A stretch of 24,774 nt of DNA from JAUZQZ01 sp964624255 (GCA_964624255.1 CAZUWV010000018.1:1-24774), one strand, 5' to 3'; shown: positions 7,630-15,003, counted from the first letter of the stretch. Numbers and translations: made by a program. Notes: generated from the sequence alone by a model not told the origin.

Positions 7630-7658
7630 AGTAGAGCACCCACTCTAGATACTGTCAA
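7630..7658 (-). promoter_or_regulatory. Predicted promoter for leu leader and leuA
   Basis: TTGACA (7658-7653), a perfect -35 hexamer that includes the pssA stop codon, is followed after 17 bases by TCTACT (7635-7630, four of six -10 matches). The predicted start is near 7623, the A of the leader peptide ATG. Confidence 0.5.
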
Positions 7659-8425
7659 CCCGCCTGTGCCTCATCGTTTTTTTCTTCATCATCGTCGCCG
7701 CTTCCGGATTTCCGCCTTCTCTTCCATTCTCTAAGCGCAAGCATGGGGCCGTGAATACAATAAGCCAGCGCGAGCACAAACAGGTTCATGTGTGGATTTA
7801 TCATGATAAACACGATTAACGCCAGCATCGCGAGAAGAAGGACTGCGGGGCGCCGCTTCTTCAAATCCACATCCTTACCGGCAAAGAAGGGTACGCGGCT
7901 GATCATCAGCCATGCCAACGCTATGGAGATAGCAAACCACAACGATGGGACCGGGCCCATATTATTACCTTCATGAAACAGCACAGCCGTAGCGATGAGC
8001 ATGGCGGCGGCAGGTGTCGGCAAGCCGTTGAAATAGCGCTTGCTTTGCGTACCCTGTTGAACATTGAAGCGGGCCAGTCGGAGCGCAGCACAGGCGGCGA
8101 CCAGAAATGCCGCCAGCCAGCCAGCCTTATGCAGGGGTACCAGCGCCCACAGATAAACGAGAACAGCGGGTGCGATACCAAATGACAGCATGTCGCACAG
8201 GGAATCATATTGGGCACCAAAATCAGATTCGGCATGCAACAGGCGGGCGACCTGACCATCCAGCATATCGAATATAGCTGCGGCGATGAGTGCCCACGCG
8301 GCAAGTTCGTAACGTCCCTGCACAGCAGCAATCAAGGCATAAAATCCGGAAAACAGCCCGCCAGTGGTAAACAGGCTGGGCAGCAGATAGATGCCGCGCT
8401 CCTTCACGGTCGATGGCTTATTCAT
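7655..8425 (-). CDS. pssA: CDP-diacylglycerol-serine O-phosphatidyltransferase
   Basis: A 256-residue integral membrane enzyme making phosphatidylserine from CDP-diacylglycerol and serine. The CDP-alcohol phosphotransferase signature is complete: FDMLDGQVARLL followed by SDFGAQYDSLCD (residues 52-78), supplying the conserved aspartates. Six or so hydrophobic helices surround it, and the tail is highly charged (KRRRKSGSGDDDEEKND). The start ATG lies 3 bases after the psd stop, so the two steps of phosphatidylethanolamine synthesis are co-transcribed. The family is the membrane-bound, Bacillus-like PssA, not the soluble phospholipase-D-like enzyme of E. coli. Confidence 0.95.
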   Translation of the reverse strand: MNKPSTVKERGIYLLPSLFTTGGLFSGFYALIAAVQGRYELAAWALIAAAIFDMLDGQVARLLHAESDFGAQYDSLCDMLSFGIAPAVLVYLWALVPLHKAGWLAAFLVAACAALRLARFNVQQGTQSKRYFNGLPTPAAAMLIATAVLFHEGNNMGPVPSLWFAISIALAWLMISRVPFFAGKDVDLKKRRPAVLLLAMLALIVFIMINPHMNLFVLALAYCIHGPMLALREWKRRRKSGSGDDDEEKNDEAQAG

Positions 8426-8428
8426 TAT

Positions 8429-9103
8429 TCATACCCCGGTTTTTTCTCTCTGCGCGAGGATAGTCGCGCCCGCCGTAACCCGTTCCCCCCTCCTTATCTT
8501 CAGGACAAAACCGGGAGGTATCTCGCAATTAACACGAGAGCCGAAGCGTATCATACCAATGCGCTGACCTGCTTTCACACAGTCGCCAACGGCAACATAC
8601 GACACAATACGGCGCGCCACCAGCCCGGCGATTTGCGTAAAACCGACCGAAAAGCCATCCGACGTTTCCATTTCGAAGCGGTTACGTTCATTGTGCTCAC
8701 CTGCTTGTTCATGGGCAGCATTGACGAACGTACCCGGCGTATACCGCATATGCGTGATGCGCCCGGATATTGGTGCCCGGTTCACATGTACGTCAAACAC
8801 ATTCATAAAAATGTCTACGCGAATACCGTCTTCCCCTTGCTCCGCTCGCACCACCCTGCCATCAGCCGGAGAGATAAAGAGGCCGGTCCCCTCAGGCGTT
8901 GGTCGTTCAGGGTCGCGAAAGAAGTTCAGTATGAATAGTAACAGCACGACCAGTAATACAGCGGTTACATACCAGCATAACATAGTAGCGATGAACAAAA
9001 GGCCCGTACATATTAAAAGGAAAGGCCAGCCTTCGGGAGCAAATGGAATGCGACCACGCGGATGGCCTGGAATTGCTACTTTTTTATCCATGGGCGGGAG
9101 CAT
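8429..9103 (-). CDS. psd: Phosphatidylserine decarboxylase proenzyme (short form)
   Basis: A 224-residue decarboxylase converting phosphatidylserine to phosphatidylethanolamine at the inner membrane. A hydrophobic hairpin at about 27-60 is followed by FFRDPERPTPEG, FISPADGRVV and MNVFDVHVNRAPISG, all typical of the family. Self-cleavage to give the pyruvoyl group is expected in RFGSR between G188 and S189. Length matches the short Psd type with the FGSR variant, not the 280-320-residue LGST type. The start is uncertain: neither M1 (9103) nor M5 (9091) has an SD, and a strong hairpin ends two bases before M1. Confidence 0.93.
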   Translation of the reverse strand: MLPPMDKKVAIPGHPRGRIPFAPEGWPFLLICTGLLFIATMLCWYVTAVLLVVLLLFILNFFRDPERPTPEGTGLFISPADGRVVRAEQGEDGIRVDIFMNVFDVHVNRAPISGRITHMRYTPGTFVNAAHEQAGEHNERNRFEMETSDGFSVGFTQIAGLVARRIVSYVAVGDCVKAGQRIGMIRFGSRVNCEIPPGFVLKIRRGERVTAGATILAQREKTGV

Positions 9104-9296
9104 ACATGATGACTTCGCCGGAAGTCATCATCGCGCCCACCTTTTTTTACTTCTTTGCGGGAAACGCGCCCCCCCCCCTGTCATTGCCCGACCTCGTACG
9201 TTTGAGCCACACTTCAATAACAGCGTTATAACGACAGAGGCGGCCATATGGCGTATCATCTGGGCCATAAACACCGACACTGACAATATAAATACC
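9104..9296 (-). other. psd upstream region: hairpin and G10 tract
   Basis: This gap between the SYLF gene and psd holds no gene. A perfect 11-bp stem with a GCCG loop (ATGATGACTTC/GAAGTCATCAT, 9106-9131) abuts the psd start. A run of ten Cs on the plus strand (9169-9178; G10 on the psd strand) follows further upstream. The only long T-run (9142-9148) is on the plus strand 10 bases past the stem, where there is no plus-strand gene to terminate. I see no convincing promoter. Confidence 0.55.
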
Positions 9297-10001
9297 TTAC
9301 TTTGCATAATCCCTCATATCGGCCATCAACGTTAACGCAGATTTAGGGGCCTTCGCTTTACCCTCGAAGAGTATCTGCCTGGGTGTGAACGCTTTACCGT
9401 AATAGCCCTCGTTATACTTGATGAGGCTACTCAGCTTCGAACCTCCCAACGAAATACCGATGAATGCGCCACGGGAACGGGAATAGGAGTAAATGGCGCT
9501 TTTCAATTCCACATCCACACTGGCCTGAGCCTTGCGGCCGATAGGTCCAGCTGCTACCGAGGCGTCAACACCCAGCGTAAATTCACTCTTGACTAAACTC
9601 TTCATACCCCGGCGATTCATAATTACCAAGACCAAATCAGTAGACTGCGCACCGAATTGCAAGCCGTAGGAAGCTGCCGCAATGGAATAGAACGCGGGCG
9701 GCGACCAGCGACCCGTTTTGAGGCTGTGCCGCATCAGCAGGCCTCTGCCATATTTTCCACCTAAGAAAAATCCGCCCTTGATGACGCCGGGAAAAATGGC
9801 TGCCCCCGCCGCATGGCGTAACAAATCCCTGGGAATACTCTTATCCGAGCTACGCATAATGGCGCGCATGACTTCGCCAGCATCCTCAACTTTCTGCGTA
9901 GCCTCAACCTCCATGGCACCCGCAAACGCGACGGGCACCCATCCCACCACACATATCAGTCCGAACCACACCACACCATTTCTTAGCCAGTGTCTACCCA
10001 C
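9297..10001 (-). CDS. Secreted SYLF/Ysc84-domain lipid-binding protein
   Basis: A 234-residue exported protein. A signal peptide covers about 1-28 (basic MGRHWLRN, hydrophobic WFGLICVVGWVPVAFA, cleavage likely after AFA). The mature part has the SYLF/Ysc84 features: IPRDLLRHAAGAAIFPGVIKGGFFLGGKYGRG (shown in pieces: IPRDLLRHAAGAAIFP, then GGFFLGGKYGRG), SPPAFYSIAAASYGLQFGAQ, DLVLVIMN, and a Gly/Ser-rich C-terminal half with YSYSRSRGAFIGISLGG. The domain binds phosphoinositides in eukaryotes; bacterial members are periplasmic or outer-membrane lipid-associated proteins of unclear function. The start is GTG 10001, seven bases after GGAGG. It stands alone, upstream of psd and downstream of dnaB on the same strand. 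Confidence 0.88.
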   Translation of the reverse strand: MGRHWLRNGVVWFGLICVVGWVPVAFAGAMEVEATQKVEDAGEVMRAIMRSSDKSIPRDLLRHAAGAAIFPGVIKGGFFLGGKYGRGLLMRHSLKTGRWSPPAFYSIAAASYGLQFGAQSTDLVLVIMNRRGMKSLVKSEFTLGVDASVAAGPIGRKAQASVDVELKSAIYSYSRSRGAFIGISLGGSKLSSLIKYNEGYYGKAFTPRQILFEGKAKAPKSALTLMADMRDYAK

Positions 10002-10481
10002 GTTGGCACCTCCCGTGCTCCAGCCTTTCCGCGACTATAGCAGAAGCAAACGTAGCCCGTCAGACCATAATGCGCAAATATGGTATGTAACAAGGATGCG
10101 GATCCAATTGGCAGGGGACTCGAACGGACGGACGGTGAGCTCGTTACCTAGCCGGGGCTCTTGAATAACAAAATCGTAAGTGCTTGCTTTTGTTATTCTC
10201 AGTTAAACCGGAGTTTGCTAGAAACTGAGCAAACCCGCCATTAAATAACCGTTTCCCTATGAATGGCGGCTTCATCTTATCTCAGAAAGGTGAAACTTCA
10301 GTTTGTGAATAGTCCAAGCTAGGAGCCGTCGGACTTATGGGAAATCTACTGCGCGGCAGGGAAGCAGTCTAAAATATCCTTATTTTTCGTTACATGGTTA
10401 CCACTATGTGCCTCAAAATCATGCTATTCTGACCTCGCTTCCCCACCTACTCGCCACGATCCCCCTAAGCCCGGCAGGCTC
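10002..10481. other. Gene-free 480-base block with three consecutive stem-loops
   Basis: There is no convincing ORF on either strand. Three perfect stems follow one another: GAATAACAAAA/TTTTGTTATTC (10163-10198, 11 bp), GTTTGCT/AGCAAAC (10213-10234, 7 bp) and CCGCCATT/AATGGCGG (10235-10269, 8 bp). A small AAACT/AGTTT hairpin is at 10293-10304. None has a following U-tract on either strand, so they are not ordinary terminators. The block must include the SYLF gene promoter near 10002-10100 and the dnaB mRNA end near 10481, but I could not identify either with confidence. Confidence 0.5.
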
Positions 10482-11870
10482 CTAGTCGTCAAAACCTGCG
10501 CGCGCGGCGTAGCTTTCGAAACGGGTGTATTCGTGCAAAAACGTGAGGTTCACGGCACCCGTTGGGCCGTTACGTTGCTTGGAAATAATGAGCTCGGCCA
10601 AGCCTTCATTTTCCGGTTTTCTGTTATACACCTCGTCACGATAAATAAATGCGATAACGTCTGCATCCTGTTCGATGGCACCTGACTCGCGCAGATCGGA
10701 CATCATGGGCCGTTTGTCAGCACGCGATTCCAGCGAGCGGTTAAGCTGGGACAAAGCGATGACCGGCACATCAAGCTCCTTGGCCAGGCCCTTGAGTGAC
10801 CGTGTAATTTCACTGATTTCCTGTTCGCGCCGCTCCGCATCGCGGCGTCCACTCATCAGTTGCAGATAATCAATAATAATCAAATCAAGCCCGCCAGCCT
10901 CTCTCTTCAGGCGGCGACATTTGGAGCGTAGTTCGAGTACGGAAATGGATGGCGTATCGTCAATAAAAATCGGCGATTCAGCCAGGGCACCTGAATGTGC
11001 CGCGAGTTTGCGCCAGTCCTCGGCGGAAAAGCGTCCAGTGCGCAGCAGTTTCATATTGACGCGGGCTTCACTGGCCAGCATGCGCAGGGCGATTTGTTGA
11101 CAGGACATTTCCAGTGAAAATACAGCAACCGCTCTGGCGTCCTCGGCCTCCATGGCGGCATTGCGGGCAAGATTCATGGCGAATGCGGTTTTTCCCATAC
11201 TGGGGCGCCCGGCAATGATGATAAGATCGCTTCGTTGCATTCCTGATGTAATCTCATCTAGGTCTGGAAAACCGGTAGGGATACCGGTAATAGACTTCTT
11301 TTCAGCATAGCGTTTTTCCAACTGATGGTAGCCTTCCACCATCAAGTCGCTCATCTTACTAAAGGTAGGACGTGAACGGCTAAATTTTTCTGCAACGGCC
11401 AAAACATCCATTTCGGCCTTATCCAGATGTTCTCCAACATCCAGGCCAGGTTGTTCGTAAACATTCCGTGAAACGCCGGAACACACGTTCAGCAATTCGC
11501 GCAGTACGGCGCGCTCCCGCACAATGTGTCCATAATGATTGACATTGGCAGCGGTGGGGATAGCGCCAATCAACTCGCCCAGATAGCTCTCACCGCCACA
11601 GGAGTCCAGTTGGCCGCGTTGCTCCAGATAATCCTTGACAGTAAGCCCATCCACCGGCCGACCCTTGCCCGCCAGTTCCTGCATGGCGTTGAAAATCAAA
11701 CGATGGCGTTCGGCATAAAAATGTTCGGGAAGAAGGCTTCCTTCCAGCCGCTCCAGTGCTTCAGGGTCGAGCATGATCCCGCCCAGCACTGCAAGCTCGG
11801 CATCAAGCGCATGCGGCGGGACACGCTCACGAATAGACGTGTCCCTGACAGGCGTAATACTACCCTGCAT
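10482..11870 (-). CDS. dnaB: Replicative DNA helicase DnaB
   Basis: A 462-residue hexameric helicase that unwinds DNA ahead of the replication fork. The N-terminal helical domain (about 18-120, PPHALDAELAVLGGIM onward) binds DnaG and loader proteins. The RecA-like motor has Walker A GRPSMGKTAF (221-230), EMSCQQIALRM, Walker B LDLIIIDYLQLM (about 330), and SQLNRSLE with RKPMMSDLRESGAIEQD-type motifs, here DKRPMMSDLRESGAIEQD. Length is normal and no intein is inserted. It follows rplI after a 104-bp gap with a terminator-like hairpin, so it probably has its own promoter, unlike a fully fused ribosomal operon. Confidence 0.97.
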   Translation of the reverse strand: MQGSITPVRDTSIRERVPPHALDAELAVLGGIMLDPEALERLEGSLLPEHFYAERHRLIFNAMQELAGKGRPVDGLTVKDYLEQRGQLDSCGGESYLGELIGAIPTAANVNHYGHIVRERAVLRELLNVCSGVSRNVYEQPGLDVGEHLDKAEMDVLAVAEKFSRSRPTFSKMSDLMVEGYHQLEKRYAEKKSITGIPTGFPDLDEITSGMQRSDLIIIAGRPSMGKTAFAMNLARNAAMEAEDARAVAVFSLEMSCQQIALRMLASEARVNMKLLRTGRFSAEDWRKLAAHSGALAESPIFIDDTPSISVLELRSKCRRLKREAGGLDLIIIDYLQLMSGRRDAERREQEISEITRSLKGLAKELDVPVIALSQLNRSLESRADKRPMMSDLRESGAIEQDADVIAFIYRDEVYNRKPENEGLAELIISKQRNGPTGAVNLTFLHEYTRFESYAARAGFDD

Positions 11871-11899
11871 TATTCACAAGCGCCGTCGCATATAAATAT

Positions 11900-11934
11900 A
11901 AAAAAATCTAAAGTCCGTCCAAAGGACGAAGACT
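11900..11934 (-). terminator. Intrinsic terminator between rplI and dnaB
   Basis: On the minus strand AGTC-TTC-GTCC, loop TTT, GGAC-GGACT forms an interrupted stem (11934-11912), and a run of seven Ts follows within a few bases (11906-11900). It should end most transcripts of the rpsF operon before dnaB, possibly with readthrough. Confidence 0.6.
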
Positions 11935-11974
11935 GAAAACCCGAATCAGGCATCACGGTCTCTTATGAATTTCC

Positions 11975-12424
11975 TCATACATTCTCGGAGTCAACCATCA
12001 GGGTGAGGTCAGCGATAACATCCGGGTGCAAACGCACACGGAACGAATGTTTACCCACAGCCTTAATGGCATCATCAAGGAGAATTTGTCGCCGTTCCAT
12101 CTCATGACCGGCTTCGCGCAGTAAATCAGCCAGCTCATGCGTGGAAACCGAACCGTACAGGCGTTCACCATCCGAGGTGGCGCGAGTAATGGAAAGGCTT
12201 AAACCCGCGAGTTTTTCAGCCAGTGCCCGCGCACGCTCCAGCGCATTGTGTTGCTTCTCTTCAAGCCGTTCGCGGCGATGCTCAAATACCTTGCGGTTGG
12301 CATCATTGGCCAGCGCCGCCTTGCCACGCGGCAGCAAGAAGTTACGCCCATAGCCGGACTTCACGGTAACTTCATCGCCAACATTGCCAAGCCCTTCCAT
12401 ACGTTCTAAAAGAATTAACTGCAT
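11975..12424 (-). CDS. rplI: 50S ribosomal protein L9
   Basis: A 149-residue large-subunit protein. The N-terminal rRNA-binding domain carries MQLILLERMEGLGNVGDEV and GYGRNFLLPRGKA, followed by the long connecting helix (about 41-75) and the C-terminal domain with GERLYGSVST and the typical IGEHSFRVRLH-like end, here VGKHSFRVRLHPDV. Two ATGs are adjacent (12427 and 12424). I take the second, six bases after GGAGG and matching the family's MQ start. It overlaps the stop of the DUF2232 gene, so translation is probably coupled. Confidence 0.97.
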   Translation of the reverse strand: MQLILLERMEGLGNVGDEVTVKSGYGRNFLLPRGKAALANDANRKVFEHRRERLEEKQHNALERARALAEKLAGLSLSITRATSDGERLYGSVSTHELADLLREAGHEMERRQILLDDAIKAVGKHSFRVRLHPDVIADLTLMVDSENV

Positions 12425-13386
12425 CATTGTCCTCCGTTTTCCGGTATCATATTACGACGGTAATCGAACCAGATATCAAACAAGCCTATGATAGTGAAGG
12501 GTAGTACCAACACTGGTTGTATCAACAGTACGATATATATCAGCACCGCAAGCATCTTCATCCGCCGTATTTGTAACCATGTATGCGCGACAGCCAGACC
12601 CTGCGCCGACAACAGGCCGGCGATCAGCAAGTCTGTATTGACCGCAAGGTACTGCACTGTTCCATGCGCCGCAGCACCCGCGACGACAAGCGCCAGGAAC
12701 AGGTAGGCTACCTTCAAATCCAACTTCAGGACGCTCACTGGCCGCACATCGCCCCGGAAGAACCCATAATACATGGCAACGCTGCGCGCCAGCAGGACAT
12801 TGCCCCACCAGACAAGCCACAGGCTCAGCGCCATAAGGCCAGGAAAAATCCATACCGTAATATGGCGAATGCGCTGGAACAGCGCCGCATCCATCGTTCG
12901 CTGCTCTCGCATGGCGTCAAACAGAGGCGACAACGCATGCCCGACAAATACCCTTACTGTTACATCCTGGCTGGATGCAAGCATCATCAAAACGCCCAAC
13001 ATCGCCGTTCCCAAACCAATAGCCAGGTGTTGCGCACTTCTGGATACACCTCCCGCTCTGTTCAGACTGAATGCCGCCAGAACAGGAAGCAGACCGTATA
13101 AGGTCAACAACATAAGCCCCGGTTCCAATGATGCATGCGCGGCAATACTCACCAATACAGCGGCCAGAACCGCCACCTGTGTTCCAAATGTCGCGCCGCC
13201 ACCCAACGTAATCAGGGCAAACAATGCCGGCGTAAGCAGATGTAGCACCAACAGCGGGATAGATAACCCCGTACCCGCGAACCGAAGTGTCGCGCCGAAC
13301 ATCAATGCCGCCACCAAGGCACACGGAAGGCGGTGGGTCAATACCCATTTAGCTGCCGATGGCATGACGCGCACATCCTGCGTCAT
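12424..13386 (-). CDS. DUF2232-type polytopic inner-membrane protein
   Basis: A 320-residue protein with about eight hydrophobic segments. They include ALVAALMFGATLRF, LLVLHLLTPALFALITLGG, an aliphatic pair around 70-110, IWIFPGLMALSLWLVWWGN-like residues near 170-195, LFLALVVAGAAAH and a final IYIVLLIQPVLVLPFTIIGLFD. It lies between rpsR and rplI, where gammaproteobacteria often carry a DUF2232 membrane gene, and its stop overlaps the rplI start (ATGA). I assign the family mainly by position and topology. The function is unknown, although some members are proposed to act in envelope physiology. Confidence 0.78.
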   Translation of the reverse strand: MTQDVRVMPSAAKWVLTHRLPCALVAALMFGATLRFAGTGLSIPLLVLHLLTPALFALITLGGGATFGTQVAVLAAVLVSIAAHASLEPGLMLLTLYGLLPVLAAFSLNRAGGVSRSAQHLAIGLGTAMLGVLMMLASSQDVTVRVFVGHALSPLFDAMREQRTMDAALFQRIRHITVWIFPGLMALSLWLVWWGNVLLARSVAMYYGFFRGDVRPVSVLKLDLKVAYLFLALVVAGAAAHGTVQYLAVNTDLLIAGLLSAQGLAVAHTWLQIRRMKMLAVLIYIVLLIQPVLVLPFTIIGLFDIWFDYRRNMIPENGGQ

Positions 13387-13508
13387 ATCACCATGCCCGT
13401 ATCAGCAAGTCTCAAAGCTGCCCCGAAAAGAGAACATCGTTGCATGCGGGCAGGCACGCATCGGACCCAAAGCATTTCCGGTAATATTCGGGCGGCCCGA
13501 CTGTGTAA

Positions 13509-13877
13509 TCAATCGTGATGTAGCGGTGTAAACGGAAGCAGTGCCAGATTGCGGGCACGTTTTACCGCCGTCGTCAATGCGCGCTGATGCTTGGCGCAAG
13601 TCCCGGTTACGCGCGCTGGCAGGATTTTATAGCGGTCTGTAATAAACTGCTTCAATAAATCCGGATTTTTATGGTCGATTTGCATGCTCGTATCAGCACA
13701 GAACCTGCAAAATTTTCGCTTGCGCGGATAACGGGGACGGCGTGGTGGCGGGCGGCGATCATCGCCACGACGCTCTCCACGAGCTCCTTCGCGCCCACCG
13801 GCAGGGCGTTCGGCACTCCGCGGAGCCGGACGGCTCCCAGCGGTTGTTTCAGTGGTCTTCACAGACTCTTCGGCCAT
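13509..13877 (-). CDS. rpsR: 30S ribosomal protein S18 with long basic N-terminal extension
   Basis: A 122-residue S18, against about 75 in most bacteria. The core starts around residue 50 (PRKRKFCRFCADTSMQIDHK) and ends RARNLALLPFTPLHHD, with the conserved RVTGT segment. The extra 45-50 residues are low-complexity and rich in Arg, Pro and Gly (SAERPAGGREGARGERRG), so presumably disordered. The core keeps CRFC and CAKH, the C2CH set of zinc-type (C+) S18 proteins, which E. coli S18 lacks. I chose ATG 13877 because GAGG lies nine bases upstream; ATG 13883 and 13910 are alternatives. Confidence 0.92.
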   Translation of the reverse strand: MAEESVKTTETTAGSRPAPRSAERPAGGREGARGERRGDDRRPPPRRPRYPRKRKFCRFCADTSMQIDHKNPDLLKQFITDRYKILPARVTGTCAKHQRALTTAVKRARNLALLPFTPLHHD

Positions 13878-13913
13878 TTTCATATACCTCTCAACATTTA
13901 CAAATGTCATCTA

Positions 13914-14237
13914 TTATACGGGTTGGCAGCAATCCACCCATACTTCCACCTGGCCCCAGTGAGATTCGCCATGACGACTGTAATAACGCCGTCGAAGCCT
14001 TCCCTTAATATCTACCTGATGGCCTTCATGCCGTGCCAACTTCTGCGCTTCCTTGCCCGTTGCCCGCAAGGGAATCGGCTGGCTCGATTCGCTTGTTGCC
14101 CGCGCGGCGCCCAGGTTAGGCCTGAAAACAAGCAGCGAGGCAATCGCTGCCGGACTTCCATCGGGAGTCCACCGTTGACGTATATCCGCCAGCACACCGC
14201 GTAAGCAAACGCTGTTCTCCTGGTTTGCGGGGTTCAT
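13914..14237 (-). CDS. priB: Primosomal replication protein N (PriB)
   Basis: A 107-residue single OB-fold protein that binds single-stranded DNA and helps PriA reload the replisome at stalled forks. The sequence has the PriB layout: NSVCLRGVLADIRQRWTPDG, then an aliphatic strand IASLLVF, a basic middle, and a C-terminal VDIKGRLRRRYYSRHGESHWGQVEVWV in two strands. The position between rpsF and rpsR, six bases after the rpsF stop, is the classical beta- and gammaproteobacterial location and supports the call more than sequence alone. Confidence 0.9.
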   Translation of the reverse strand: MNPANQENSVCLRGVLADIRQRWTPDGSPAAIASLLVFRPNLGAARATSESSQPIPLRATGKEAQKLARHEGHQVDIKGRLRRRYYSRHGESHWGQVEVWVDCCQPV

Positions 14238-14243
14238 AGCAGA

Positions 14244-14759
14244 TCAGACTACGGCACCGTCTCCCGCTTCTTCTCCCGCCGCACCCTCTTTAACAGGCTT
14301 TTCCGCCGCATCCGCTACCGGAGAATCTTCATCCCGGCTATCCTCGACCGCAGCTGCGATTTTTTCTTTCGCGACAGCTTCTTCTGTCACCCCTCCTTCC
14401 GCCGGTTTATCTTCGTTCTTGGCGGATTCAGCACTTTTAATCTGGCGGCGGAGCAACGGTGATGGTTCATCGGAAAGTTCCCGCAAGCGGGTGGTTAAAA
14501 GGCGTAGCACGCGCTCTTCCAGGCGCAAGCTCTCCTCCAGCGCCTGCACTGCAGCGTGTTCGCCATCCGTAACCAACATAACATAATGGCCACGTCTGCG
14601 CTTGGCGATCTGATAAGCCAGCGGACGCGAGCCCCAATACTCACGTTTAACGATACGACCACTGGCCTTCTCAACGCGCTTGACCAGCGCATCGGTAAGT
14701 GCCTCGGTATTTTCTTTGGAAACGTCAGGGTTGACGATAAAGATAGTTTCGTAATACAC
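14244..14759 (-). CDS. rpsF: 30S ribosomal protein S6 with acidic C-terminal tail
   Basis: A 171-residue S6, longer than the usual 95-135. The ferredoxin-like core runs from YYETIFIVNPDVSKEN through REYWGSRPLAYQIAKRRRGHY and LRLEERVLRLLTTR (about 1-105). Beyond it is a 65-residue Ala/Glu/Asp-rich tail (for example AAVEDSRDEDSPVADAAEKP). The start is GTG 14759, four bases after GAGG and aligned with the family's M-x-YYE start. The open frame upstream (to 15044) is non-coding leader and promoter. First gene of the rpsF-priB-rpsR-DUF2232-rplI operon; S6 pairs with S18 on the 30S platform. Confidence 0.95.
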   Translation of the reverse strand: MYYETIFIVNPDVSKENTEALTDALVKRVEKASGRIVKREYWGSRPLAYQIAKRRRGHYVMLVTDGEHAAVQALEESLRLEERVLRLLTTRLRELSDEPSPLLRRQIKSAESAKNEDKPAEGGVTEEAVAKEKIAAAVEDSRDEDSPVADAAEKPVKEGAAGEEAGDGAVV

Positions 14760-14889
14760 GGCGCCTCTCTTGGTAATATCTGCCCCGAAACAGATGCGCA
14801 TCCGGAGCGAGTTATCTCTGACTAAAGTAATCTCGTTGTACCGCAACATGGCTATAGTAAACCCTCGTATAATCCCGGCGGCGAGCGCG

Positions 14890-14918
14890 GCACTATACGG
14901 TCGGAACAATCTGTTTGC
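14890..14918 (-). promoter_or_regulatory. Predicted promoter of the rpsF operon
   Basis: TTGCAA (14918-14913) and TATAGT (14895-14890) on the minus strand are 17 bases apart, with five of six matches at the -10. Transcription would start near 14883 and leave a leader of about 125 nt, long enough for the S6:S18-binding autoregulatory structure known from rpsF leaders in many bacteria. Confidence 0.65.
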
Positions 14919-15003
14919 AAGTGCTAGATATGCTATCTCGCGTTTACACGGGGACCGCGAATCGCTAAGGTTCGCCGCCTTAAAATTCAGCCGCATTAAA
15001 GGC

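Noticed and set aside
8210..8938. 242-codon plus-strand ORF opposite psd and pssA
   Set aside because: It lies antisense to two well-supported enzymes and its composition is that of a frame shadow.
9106..9148. Plus-strand terminator (hairpin then T7)
   Set aside because: The T-run starts 10 bases after the stem and no plus-strand gene precedes it.
10163..10480. 6S RNA or SRP RNA in the gene-free block
   Set aside because: I looked for the SRP GGTCCGGAAGGAAGCAG-type loop and for one long rod-like fold with a central bubble; neither is present. GGGAAGCAGTCT near 10360 is only a partial resemblance.
10318..10485. 9-bp inverted pair CTAGGAGCC...GGCTCCTAG flanking the end of dnaB
   Set aside because: The arms are short and about 160 bp apart, one lies in the dnaB stop region, and no further symmetry joins them; chance is likely.
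12583..13531. Long plus-strand ORFs opposite the DUF2232 gene
   Set aside because: No domains, biased low-complexity composition, and full overlap with a membrane-protein gene in a conserved operon position.
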